This document shows, piece by piece, positions 26,378-33,256 of a stretch of DNA of 45,567 bases. Origin of the DNA: JAPXSY01 sp034003585 (GTDB lineage Bacteria; Verrucomicrobiota; Kiritimatiellia; RFP12; UBA1067); contig JAVEYH010000013.1 in the NCBI GenBank assembly GCA_034003585.1, positions 1-45,567 of the forward strand. The letters run 5' to 3'. The translations under genes were made by a program, and so were the position numbers. The number at the start of each line of letters is the position of its first letter. Within the stretch, counting starts at the first letter, position 1. The notes below the pieces were generated by a model. The model was given only the letters and a program-made list of their open reading frames with translations. It had not been told where the DNA came from and searched no databases.

Positions 26378-27698
26378 GCGTCGCCGAAGAATCCGCGCCG
26401 GATGCGGAAGGGTCGCGTTCCACGATCACCGAGACGCCGTCCGGGATCACAGTGATCCGCGCCGAAACCCCATGCTCGCGCCAGGCGAGCGCCAGCGCCT
26501 CGTCCAGCGAGGCGGCGGGCGTGATGCGCAGGGCCCGGATCGCGTCGGCGTCCCAGAGGTCGGTCACCAGAATCACGCGGTGCCGGCTGAGGATGCGGGC
26601 GAGAATCTGATACTCCCACTGGTCGGGCGGGGTGAGGGCTTGCGGCACGCGCAGCACCTCCGCCAGCAGTTCCGCGGGACTCCGGGCCCCGGCCAGCGCG
26701 CGGTAAAAGGCTTCGCCGCCCGAACCGTCGCAACAACCGGCCACCATGATGAGGGTGCCGCCGGGTACGCAGCACGCCTCCGCCGCGGTCATGCCTTTGA
26801 CCGCCTGATACAGGTTCTGGTCAAGCGGATAGCCGCCATTGCCGGTGATCACGATCTCCGCTTCCGCGCGGGGCACGGAGACTGCCCGCCGCATGTCGCG
26901 GCATCCTTGTTCGTGCGCCGCCTCAAACTGTCCCGCCACAGCCGTGCGGATCGTCTTGTCGGGGTGGAGGGTGACATTGAGGATGAAGGCCAGACGCGCC
27001 TGGCGCGCGGCGAACAGCATGTCGCGGTGGATGGGATTCCGCTCCAGTTGCCCTGCCCGCGCATGCGGATCGGCAATAAATGCCGCGCAGTGGTTGGCCA
27101 GGACCGTTTCCCGTCCGGCAATGCCGGGCAGCACGCTTTTCCGCCCTCCGGAGAATCCGGCGAAAAAGTGGGGCTCGATGAAGCCTTCGGCGACCAGCAG
27201 ATCGGTGTCCAGCGCCAGGCGGTTCAACCAGAGCGCGCCTCCCGACGGCAGCTGTCCCAGCAACCGGAGCTTCGCCGTATCGGTGCAGTCGTGCATCACA
27301 AACGTTTCGCGCGCCACCAGCTCCGCCCCGAATTTCTCGCGCAGCTCCGCCTCCGAAGTCGGCCGGTGGCAACCCGTGGCCACGAGGATTTGGATCGCGA
27401 TGCCGGGATTGCCCTGCCGCAGACGCTCCAACAGGAGCGGCAGCGTGATGCGGCTGGGCACCGGACGGGTGTGGTCGCTGGTGATCAGGACCGCGGAGGC
27501 TTTACCCGCGGCCAGGGTTTCGAGCCCCGGCGAACTGATGGGATGGTCCAGTGCCGCGCACACCCGCCGGCGCTGTTCCGCTTCCGAGGGGGAGACCGCG
27601 CACGCGGTCCCGGCCGGCTCCAGCAGGGTGAGGCGGACGTTTGCGGGAAGCGTCGCCTCCCGATGCCCCCGGTGGTAAGGGATGCGGATTGTGGGCAT
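26361..27698 (-). CDS. LarA-like nickel-pincer racemase/epimerase (DUF2088 family)
   Basis: 445 aa from the ATG at 27698, one base after the upstream stop, with GGAG in the overlap; the 461 aa frame adds unrelated residues. LarA enzymes racemise lactate or related 2-hydroxyacids using a nickel-pincer nucleotide bound to a Lys. Family motifs: ITSDHTRPVPS, ATGCHRP, EPHFFAGFSGGRKSVLPG with the His and Lys expected to hold the cofactor, and NGGYPLDQNLYQAVKGM. Cofactor genes larB, larC and larE are not in the window. Substrate specificity in this family varies widely, so lactate is only one option; aldose-acid epimerisation would fit the sugar genes nearby. Confidence 0.85.
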   Translation of the reverse strand: MPTIRIPYHRGHREATLPANVRLTLLEPAGTACAVSPSEAEQRRRVCAALDHPISSPGLETLAAGKASAVLITSDHTRPVPSRITLPLLLERLRQGNPGIAIQILVATGCHRPTSEAELREKFGAELVARETFVMHDCTDTAKLRLLGQLPSGGALWLNRLALDTDLLVAEGFIEPHFFAGFSGGRKSVLPGIAGRETVLANHCAAFIADPHARAGQLERNPIHRDMLFAARQARLAFILNVTLHPDKTIRTAVAGQFEAAHEQGCRDMRRAVSVPRAEAEIVITGNGGYPLDQNLYQAVKGMTAAEACCVPGGTLIMVAGCCDGSGGEAFYRALAGARSPAELLAEVLRVPQALTPPDQWEYQILARILSRHRVILVTDLWDADAIRALRITPAASLDEALALAWREHGVSARITVIPDGVSVIVERDPSASGADSSATLTAPA

Positions 27699-27699
27699 A

Positions 27700-28629
27700 T
27701 TACTCCGGGCGCGGTTCCGGACGTTTCTTTTCCGTGACGACCGCATGGGCGATCCGCTGCAGGATTGCGGCGTCTTCCACGGAGAGGTTGGACGGCACGA
27801 AGGGGTTGCCGACCGCCGATTCGTTGAAAAAGAATTCCAGCCAGACGCACCCCAACAGATACTCGCCCTGCAGGTTGGCGTGAAACCGGTCGGCCCCTAG
27901 TTTACGGGTTCCGGACGTTTTGTCCAGGTGCCACGCGTAACTGCCGTGCAGCGAACGTTTCTCGTTACGCGGAAGCGCCGGATAGACGGCGGTTTTGGGG
28001 TTGAAGTCCGGATCGGGGACGAACGGCCCCCAGGCCGGGTCGCGCCGCGCCGCCTCCATCGCGTCACCGCAGGGAATCAGGCGGAAGCCTTTCTCTTGGC
28101 AGAAGGCGTCGTACGCGTGGCGTACCTTGCGGTACATGTCATCCGTGGAGACGAAGGCTTTCGTGCCGCCCTTCGGATGGTCGTCGCGATAGGCCCAGGT
28201 CTGATGCACCACGATCTCCGCCTGCGGCGCGTAACGGCGGATGAGGGCGATGAGACGGTCGGCGCCCGGCTGGTAGGTTTCCGGCCGCGGCGCCTTATGA
28301 CTCACCTGCTGAATGGTGACGAACTCCCACACCTCCTGCCGCAGCAGGTCCTGGAGGCTTTTGTTTCCGGCATACGGACGGCCGTTCGGCGCCTGCGGGT
28401 CTTGCTCGTACGCTTCGGCATGGCGGACATGCCGGTCGAAGTCACACCCGCCGATGCAGGCGTGGCCGATAACCGCACGGTTGCCCGAAGCCTCCACCAG
28501 ACCGGCGAAATGGCGCAGGGCATTATTGGAAAAACTGTTGCCGATCGCCAACAGCCGGACCGTTCTGGCCTCGGCCTGCAACACGGCGCACATCATGGCG
28601 AGTCCCGCCATTCGGAATCCGATTCGCAT
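27700..28629 (-). CDS. Secreted SGNH-fold hydrolase, DUF4886 type
   Basis: 309 aa. A signal peptide (GLAMMCAVLQAEA) leads into block I LLAIGNSFSNNALRHF, where Ser of GNS is the expected nucleophile, and a late block V GADRFHANLQGEYL with Asp and His. WEFVTIQQVSHKAPRPETYQ and HQTWAYRDDHPKGG are features I associate with DUF4886 proteins of PVC bacteria and Bacteroidetes. The ATG has GAGGGGGGA five bases upstream. It is co-transcribed with the larA-like gene, from which it is separated by one base. Likely a periplasmic esterase; the substrate is unknown. Confidence 0.82.
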   Translation of the reverse strand: MRIGFRMAGLAMMCAVLQAEARTVRLLAIGNSFSNNALRHFAGLVEASGNRAVIGHACIGGCDFDRHVRHAEAYEQDPQAPNGRPYAGNKSLQDLLRQEVWEFVTIQQVSHKAPRPETYQPGADRLIALIRRYAPQAEIVVHQTWAYRDDHPKGGTKAFVSTDDMYRKVRHAYDAFCQEKGFRLIPCGDAMEAARRDPAWGPFVPDPDFNPKTAVYPALPRNEKRSLHGSYAWHLDKTSGTRKLGADRFHANLQGEYLLGCVWLEFFFNESAVGNPFVPSNLSVEDAAILQRIAHAVVTEKKRPEPRPE

Positions 28630-28657
28630 GCATTCCCCCCTCTGTTACAGAGCCTAC

Positions 28658-28685
28658 AGTGTATCGGTTTGGCGGACGGATGCAA
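28658..28685 (-). promoter_or_regulatory. Promoter for the DUF4886-larA unit
   Basis: On the minus strand TTGCAT (28685-28680), a 16 bp spacer and TACACT (28663-28658) precede the start codon at 28629 by about 28 bp. It is divergent from the ilvC promoter in the same 196 bp gap. Confidence 0.45.
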
Positions 28686-28714
28686 TCCGATTTCCTCATG
28701 CCCGAATAAATGCG

Positions 28715-28733
28715 CTTGCGCCTGCGGCGCAAG
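28715..28733. promoter_or_regulatory. Perfect 8 bp palindrome inside the ilvC promoter (possible operator)
   Basis: CTTGCGCC-TGC-GGCGCAAG overlaps the whole -35 element and most of the spacer of the ilvC promoter. A protein bound here would block RNA polymerase, so it may be a repressor site. The TF is unknown. Confidence 0.4.
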
Positions 28734-28743
28734 GTGGTATGAT
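28716..28743 (+). promoter_or_regulatory. Promoter for ilvC
   Basis: TTGCGC (28716-28721), a 16 bp spacer and TATGAT (28738-28743), giving an approximately 75 nt leader before the ilvC ATG. The leader contains a small CCGGC/GCCGG hairpin but no obvious leader peptide or attenuator. Confidence 0.55.
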
Positions 28744-28825
28744 CAAAACACTTTTTCCGTCCGACTGTCCGGCATTTGCGCCGGGCCGGTGGGTCGGAGC
28801 CGAAGTTAACCGAGGAGTAATGGTA

Positions 28826-29926
28826 ATGGCCAAGATCGATTTTGGCGGTGTTGTGGAAACCGTCGTGACCCGTAAAGAGTATCCCTTGAAAAAAGCCCAG
28901 AAGGTGCTCAAGGATGAAGTCATCGCCGTAATCGGCTATGGCGTTCAGGGGCCGGCCCAGTCGCTGAATATGCGCGACAACGGGATCCGGGTCATCATCG
29001 GCCAGGACAAGCGTTTCGCGAACGATTGGAAGCGGGCCGTCAAGGACGGGTTCAAGCCGGGCAAGACCCTCTTTGATATTGAAGAGGCCTGCGCCCGGGC
29101 GACGATCATCATGATCCTCCTGAATGACGCGGCGATCCGGCAGGTCTGGCCACGCATCGCGCCGCATCTGACCGCCGGCAAGGCGCTCTATTTCTCCCAC
29201 GGGTTCGGCTGGGTTTACCGGTCGCTTACCCGTGTCAAACCCGGGCCGGATGTGGACGTGATCATGGTCGCGCCCAAGGGGTCAGGCACTTCCGTGCGCC
29301 GCAATTTCCTGGCGGGCGTGGGCATCAACTCCAGTTTCGCGGTGGCGCAGGATGCCACCGGCAAGGCGTTGGACCGTACGCTGTCGATCGGCATCGGCGT
29401 GGGTTCGGGATACCTGTTCCCTACGACCTTCGAGCATGAGGTGACCTCGGATCTCGTTGGCGAGCGCGGCGTGCTGATGGGCGCCCTGGCCGGCATCATG
29501 GAAGCGCAGTATGACGTGCTCCGCAAGAACGGGCACAGCCCCTCGGAGGCGTTCAATGAGACGGTTGAGGAGCTGACCCAGAGCCTGATCCGTCTGGTCG
29601 ACGAGAACGGGATGGATTGGATGTACTCGAACTGTTCGGCCACCGCCCAGCGCGGCGCGCTGGATTGGAAGCCGAAGTTCAAAAAGGCCACCCTGCCGGT
29701 GTTCAAGGCGTTGTACGGGGCGGTGAAGAGCCAGAAAGAGGCGCGTCACGTGATCAAGGTGTGCGGCACCGCGGATTACAAGCAGAAGCTTGATGCCGAG
29801 CTGAAGGTGATGCGGGATTCCGAAATGTGGCAGGCCGGCGCGGCGGTGCGCGCGTTGCGGCCGCATGAGAAGGCAAAAGCCAACGCGGAAAAGGCCACCG
29901 GCGTCAAAGGGCGCGGGGCCAACTGA
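28826..29926 (+). CDS. ilvC: Ketol-acid reductoisomerase
   Basis: 366 aa from the ATG at 28826, eight bases after GAGGAG; the ATG at 28820 is too close and the 537 aa frame runs through the promoter. Converts 2-acetolactate to 2,3-dihydroxyisovalerate (valine/leucine) and the isoleucine counterpart. N-terminal Rossmann part: AVIGYGVQGPAQSLNMRDNG and IIMILLNDAAIRQVWP; C-terminal helical part: SDLVGERGVLMGALAGIMEA, SEAFNETVEELTQSLI and NCSATAQRGALDW. The sequence resembles the Ilv5-like branch (fungal mitochondrial and Bacteroidetes enzymes) more than the usual E. coli or 330 aa bacterial forms. It is a single-gene unit, away from other ilv genes. Confidence 0.96.
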   Translation: MAKIDFGGVVETVVTRKEYPLKKAQKVLKDEVIAVIGYGVQGPAQSLNMRDNGIRVIIGQDKRFANDWKRAVKDGFKPGKTLFDIEEACARATIIMILLNDAAIRQVWPRIAPHLTAGKALYFSHGFGWVYRSLTRVKPGPDVDVIMVAPKGSGTSVRRNFLAGVGINSSFAVAQDATGKALDRTLSIGIGVGSGYLFPTTFEHEVTSDLVGERGVLMGALAGIMEAQYDVLRKNGHSPSEAFNETVEELTQSLIRLVDENGMDWMYSNCSATAQRGALDWKPKFKKATLPVFKALYGAVKSQKEARHVIKVCGTADYKQKLDAELKVMRDSEMWQAGAAVRALRPHEKAKANAEKATGVKGRGAN

Positions 29927-29953
29927 GGTTGGCGCGCGCGGCGCGCAACGGAT

Positions 29954-31117
29954 TCAAGGCCCGTCGGCTTCGCCGGCGGGCCTTTCGCGTTTCCCCGGCG
30001 CGTTCAGCACGGAACGGTACAGCGCGTCGGTGGCGCGCGCGGCCGTTTCCCAGGAGAACCCGGCGGCTTTCCGGTACCCGGCCTCGATCTTCTCTTTGCG
30101 GAACACCGGGTGGTCCAGCAGCAGGCTGACGGCACTGGCGATCGACGCGCGGTCACGCGGGTCGCAGGTCACCGCCGCCTCCCCGCAATTCTCCACGGCC
30201 GCGCCTCCGGAACAGACGACCGGACACCCGCAGGCCATGGCTTCGAGCGGCGGCAGGCCGAACCCTTCGTCATGGGAGGGGAAGACGAAGGCCCGCGCGA
30301 GCGAATAGAGCACGGGCAGATCCTCTTCGCTCACATACCCGATCCGGCTGACGCGGTGGCGGATGCCATGCTGCCGGATCGCACCGTCAAGCGCGGCTGC
30401 GGTGGCGGGATCGGCCGCGCCCGCCAGAACCAGATGCAGGTCGGGCCGTTCGCCCTGAACGATCGCGAAGGCCCGGATCAGGTTGAGGATGTTTTTGCGT
30501 TGCGTGAGATCGCCCACAAACAGCAGGAACGATGCGGGCAGCGTGTGACGCTGGCGCACGGCCTGGAGCCGCGCGTGATCGGCACACCGGACCAGATTTG
30601 GCGCGAGCCCGGGCGGAATGAGGACGAGGCGGTCCCGGACTTCCGGAAAACGGTCGAGAATGACGCGCCGCGTATGGTTCGAGAAAGCGATGACCGCGGC
30701 CGCCCTGCGGATCGAGGGCGGGAGCAGGAGGCGATAGTGCACCCGGTTGCCGGCACGGCAGAACTGCGGGTGCGTCAGGACATGCAGATCATGAATCGTC
30801 AGCACCACCGGACAGGGCGCGAGCCGCGGCGCGACATAGGCCGGCGCATGTAACAGCGGCGCGCGCGCGCGCTTCAGCAACACGGGCAGGACCGTCTGTT
30901 CCCAGAGAATGCGCAGCAGGCGCGAACGGTTGACCCCGCGCGGCCGGATCAGGCGCATGTGCGGGGCGATCGGAATCGGACGGTGCCCGGCGGGCGCGCA
31001 AATGCAGAGCGGCAACGAGCCGAAACGGGTCAGCGCGCAAGCCAACTGGTGGGTGGTGACTTCGACGCCGGAATACGGTTCGCGCAGCACCATGGCGTTA
31101 TAAAAAACGGGGTTCAT
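29954..31117 (-). CDS. GT-B glycosyltransferase family 4
   Basis: 387 aa from the ATG at 31117; the longer frame to 31183 only reads through the tRNA-Ser gene. Recognised by VVLTIHDLHVLTHPQF, the FLLFVGDLTQRKNILNLIRA donor-domain start, LVLAGAADPATAAA, VSRIGYVSEEDLPVLYSLAR and the nucleotide-sugar E-x7-E motif in SHDEGFGLPPLEAMACGCPV. Transfers a sugar (often mannose or rhamnose) to envelope glycans in the cytoplasm. It sits just downstream of tRNA-Ser and may be read through from it. The 3' end contains the ilvC terminator of the opposite strand. Confidence 0.9.
   Translation of the reverse strand: MNPVFYNAMVLREPYSGVEVTTHQLACALTRFGSLPLCICAPAGHRPIPIAPHMRLIRPRGVNRSRLLRILWEQTVLPVLLKRARAPLLHAPAYVAPRLAPCPVVLTIHDLHVLTHPQFCRAGNRVHYRLLLPPSIRRAAAVIAFSNHTRRVILDRFPEVRDRLVLIPPGLAPNLVRCADHARLQAVRQRHTLPASFLLFVGDLTQRKNILNLIRAFAIVQGERPDLHLVLAGAADPATAAALDGAIRQHGIRHRVSRIGYVSEEDLPVLYSLARAFVFPSHDEGFGLPPLEAMACGCPVVCSGGAAVENCGEAAVTCDPRDRASIASAVSLLLDHPVFRKEKIEAGYRKAAGFSWETAARATDALYRSVLNAPGKRERPAGEADGP
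29958..29985 (+). terminator. Intrinsic terminator after ilvC
   Basis: GGCCCGTCGGC and GCCGGCGGGCC form an 11 bp stem (one G-T pair) with a TTC loop, followed by TTT. It lies 31 bp after the ilvC stop and inside the last codons of the converging GT4 gene. Confidence 0.75.
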
Positions 31118-31136
31118 GGATCCACCGCGCCCGGAT

Positions 31137-31226
31137 TGGCGGAGAGGGAGGGATTCGAACCCCCGGTACCCGTAAGAGCACACAGCATTTCCAGTGCTGC
31201 ACCTTCGGCCGCTCGGTCACCTCTCC
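31137..31226 (-). tRNA. tRNA-Ser (anticodon GGA)
   Basis: Reading the minus strand from 31226: acceptor GGAGAGG pairs with CCTCTCC, discriminator G and an encoded CCA end at 31137. The anticodon arm is CAGCA-CTGGAAA-TGCTG with anticodon GGA at 31192-31190. A long variable arm and the T arm with GGTTCGAAT are present, as for a class II tRNA. Confidence 0.95.
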
Positions 31227-31242
31227 CCGAAAAAGTCCTCAC

Positions 31243-31271
31243 GTTATACCGGGTTGCCGTGCGGAAAACAA
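31243..31271 (-). promoter_or_regulatory. Promoter for tRNA-Ser
   Basis: Minus-strand TTGTTT (31271-31266), a 17 bp spacer and TATAAC (31248-31243) lie 16 bp before the tRNA 5' end. Confidence 0.65.
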
Positions 31272-31302
31272 TCCTAAAATCGAAATTCGTAACGGTTTGC
31301 CC

Positions 31303-31332
31303 TTGCCTTCCCGCCATCGAATCCGGTACAGT
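31303..31332 (+). promoter_or_regulatory. Promoter for tRNA-Leu
   Basis: TTGCCT (31303-31308), an 18 bp spacer and TACAGT (31327-31332), 15 bp before the tRNA 5' end. Confidence 0.5.
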
Positions 31333-31347
31333 ACACGCCGTTTCCCC

Positions 31348-31431
31348 GCTCGGGTGGTGGAATGGCAGACACGCATGTTTGAGGGGCATGTGCCGCAAGG
31401 CATGGGGGTTCGACTCCCCCCCCGAGCACCA
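31348..31431 (+). tRNA. tRNA-Leu (anticodon GAG)
   Basis: Acceptor GCTCGGG pairs with CCCGAGC; discriminator A and an encoded CCA end at 31431. The anticodon loop is TTGAGGG between CATGT and GCATG, giving anticodon GAG. The variable arm is TGCC-GCAA-GGCA, and the T loop contains GGTTCGACT. It is divergent from tRNA-Ser 121 bp away. Confidence 0.95.
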
Positions 31432-31445
31432 TCCTTCCTTACGGG

Positions 31446-31476
31446 CCAACAGCCGCAATTCCAAACAGGCTGTTGG
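31446..31476. repeat. 9 bp perfect inverted repeat after tRNA-Leu
   Basis: CCAACAGCC (31446-31454) and GGCTGTTGG (31468-31476) with a 13 nt loop, 14 bp after the tRNA. It is followed by GAAAAAA rather than T on the plus strand, so it is not a normal intrinsic terminator, but it could shape the tRNA 3' trailer. The rest of the gap to 31585 is a purine-rich stretch followed by a pyrimidine-rich stretch, in which I see no gene. Confidence 0.45.
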
Positions 31477-31585
31477 GAAAAAAGGGAGGGATGGATATCC
31501 GGAGGAAAGGGAAACGGCGGCGCAGGCCGTTCTCCGTGACTCTTCCTTCCCCCTTCCCCCTTTCCGTCCTTCCCGTATTCCAGGA

Positions 31586-31614
31586 TTCCAATCAGGGTGC
31601 GGGCTTCCTATAAT
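31586..31614 (+). promoter_or_regulatory. Promoter with consensus TATAAT for the DUF116-prenyltransferase gene
   Basis: TTCCAA (31586-31591), a 17 bp spacer and a consensus TATAAT (31609-31614). Transcription would start near 31621, only about two bases before the ATG at 31623, so either the message is leaderless or translation begins at the ATG at 31665. Confidence 0.55.
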
Positions 31615-31664
31615 GGACGCCCATGGAGAGGGAAACCCATCTTGTTGAGGGGAGTGCCGCGCGG

Positions 31665-33227
31665 ATGCGCGTGCCGCGGGATGCCGTGCGGCGGCGCGCG
31701 ATGGAAGAGGGCGTTGCGGCGTATGTGGCGCGCGAACGGCTCATGCCGCCCCTGACTGCCGCCGAAATGCTGGCGCACGCCCGCGCGGCCACCGCGGCGC
31801 AAAACCCGGATGAGGCCGAGACGGCGTTCGCCGCGGTTCTGCTGAACAATGCGGTTTGGGCGGATGTGATTGCCGGGATCCCGTATGAGCGGCGGTTGCT
31901 GCTCCTTCCCCTTTGCCTGGCCCGGAACGAGGTGTGCCGGGCGGAACGCGATGGCTTGGGCCTGCTGTGCGCGCAATGCGGTAACTGCCCGATCGGCCTG
32001 CTGCAGGCGGAGGCGGACCGGCTCGGGTATGTCTCGCTGGTTGCGGAGGGCACCACCGTGGTGACCCAGTTGCTCGCCAGCGGCAAGGTGGACGCGGTGA
32101 TCGGGGTGGGGTGCATGGATTCGCTGCGCCGCATGTTCCCCATCATGAACGCGCACGCGATTCCGGGACAGGGGATCCCGCTGCTGACCGACGGCTGTCA
32201 GGCCACGGAGATGGATGTCGCATGGGTCCTGCGCGTCTTGCGCGCGGGCCGGCGCGGCGGCGTGTCGGGGGTTACGGAGATCGAGGCGGTGGCCGACGCC
32301 GTCCGCCACTGGTTCACGCGCGGGGAATTGGATGCCGTGTTGGGATCGGCGGAGACGGAAGCGGAACGGATCGGCCGGGAGTGGCTGCTGACCGGCGGCA
32401 AGCGTTGGCGTCCGTTGCTGACCGCCGCGGTTTCGGAGGCGCTGGGCGGCGCGCGCGACGCCATCCGCCCCGCGGCGCTGGCGGTCGAGTGTTTCCACAA
32501 GGCTTCCCTCATTCATGACGACATCGAGGATCAGGACACGGAGCGGTATGGCGCGCCGACTGTGCATTGCCGGTACGGAATTCCGGCCGCGATCAACGCC
32601 GGAGATTATCTGATCGGCGAAGGCTACCGCCTGCTGGCGGAGGCCGCGTTTCCGGATGACCGGCGCGCGCGCATGGTGGCGGCGGCGGCCCGCGGACACC
32701 GCGAACTCTGTCTCGGCCAGGGGGAGGAGCTGGCGTTCAGCCGCCAGCCCGCGCCGGTGAGCGAGCCGGCCGTGCTGCGCATCTATGAGCGCAAAACCGC
32801 CGCAGCGTTCGAAGTGGCGGTCTTGCTGGGCGCGATCGCCGCCGGTGCCGATGCGGGCACGTGCGCGCGGCTTTCCGAATTCAGCCGCGCGGTGGGCACG
32901 GCGTATCAGATCGGCGATGACATGGAGGATTTCCTCTCGGTGCGCGGTCGGGCCGCGGACCTGCTCGCGATGCGCCCCACGGTGTTTCTGGCCGCAGCCT
33001 GCACGTGCGACGACCCCGAGGTCGCGGCGGCGCTGGGCTCGGTCTGGAGTGCGGACCACACCGGACGGCAGCGGCTGATCGACGCGATTGCGCGGGCCGG
33101 CCTGCACACACGGGTCCGCCTGCTGTATGAGCATTACCGGCATGAGACGGAACGGACCATCGCCGGGATTCAGCATACCGGCCTGCAACGCCTGTTGCGG
33201 CATGTGATGGGGCGGATGCTGCGATAG
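31665..33227 (+). CDS. Fusion of a Cys-rich DUF116-like domain with a trans-isoprenyl diphosphate synthase
   Basis: 520 aa from the ATG at 31665, which has GAGGGGAG ten bases upstream; the ATG at 31623 gives 534 aa but would be nearly leaderless. Residues about 60-190 match DUF116: LCAQCGNCPIGLLQAEADRL, VAEGTTVVTQLL, AVIGVGCMDSLRRMFP and PLLTDGCQATEMD, with spaced Cys that could bind a metal or Fe-S cluster. Residues about 225-510 are a polyprenyl synthetase: FARM motif SLIHDDIEDQD and second motif YQIGDDMEDF, both complete DDxxD. Small residues before the first motif favour a medium or long-chain product (quinone tail or undecaprenyl-like), which is inference. The role of the DUF116 part is unknown. 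Confidence 0.85.
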   Translation: MRVPRDAVRRRAMEEGVAAYVARERLMPPLTAAEMLAHARAATAAQNPDEAETAFAAVLLNNAVWADVIAGIPYERRLLLLPLCLARNEVCRAERDGLGLLCAQCGNCPIGLLQAEADRLGYVSLVAEGTTVVTQLLASGKVDAVIGVGCMDSLRRMFPIMNAHAIPGQGIPLLTDGCQATEMDVAWVLRVLRAGRRGGVSGVTEIEAVADAVRHWFTRGELDAVLGSAETEAERIGREWLLTGGKRWRPLLTAAVSEALGGARDAIRPAALAVECFHKASLIHDDIEDQDTERYGAPTVHCRYGIPAAINAGDYLIGEGYRLLAEAAFPDDRRARMVAAAARGHRELCLGQGEELAFSRQPAPVSEPAVLRIYERKTAAAFEVAVLLGAIAAGADAGTCARLSEFSRAVGTAYQIGDDMEDFLSVRGRAADLLAMRPTVFLAAACTCDDPEVAAALGSVWSADHTGRQRLIDAIARAGLHTRVRLLYEHYRHETERTIAGIQHTGLQRLLRHVMGRMLR

Positions 33228-33256
33228 GCGCCAGGCGGCGCGGACCGGAAGGAGCG

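Noticed and set aside
26067..27737. 556-codon plus-strand frame across the end of ftsZ and the larA-like gene
   Set aside because: It spans two convergent real genes in the wrong frame or strand, with no recognisable domain.
28313..28825. N-terminal extension of ilvC in the same frame
   Set aside because: It would run through both promoters and overlap the divergent gene; homology begins at 28826.
31118..31183. N-terminal extension of the GT4 glycosyltransferase
   Set aside because: These codons are the tRNA-Ser gene read as protein.
31446..31483. Intrinsic terminator for tRNA-Leu
   Set aside because: The hairpin is followed by A residues, not T, on the relevant strand; kept only as an inverted repeat.
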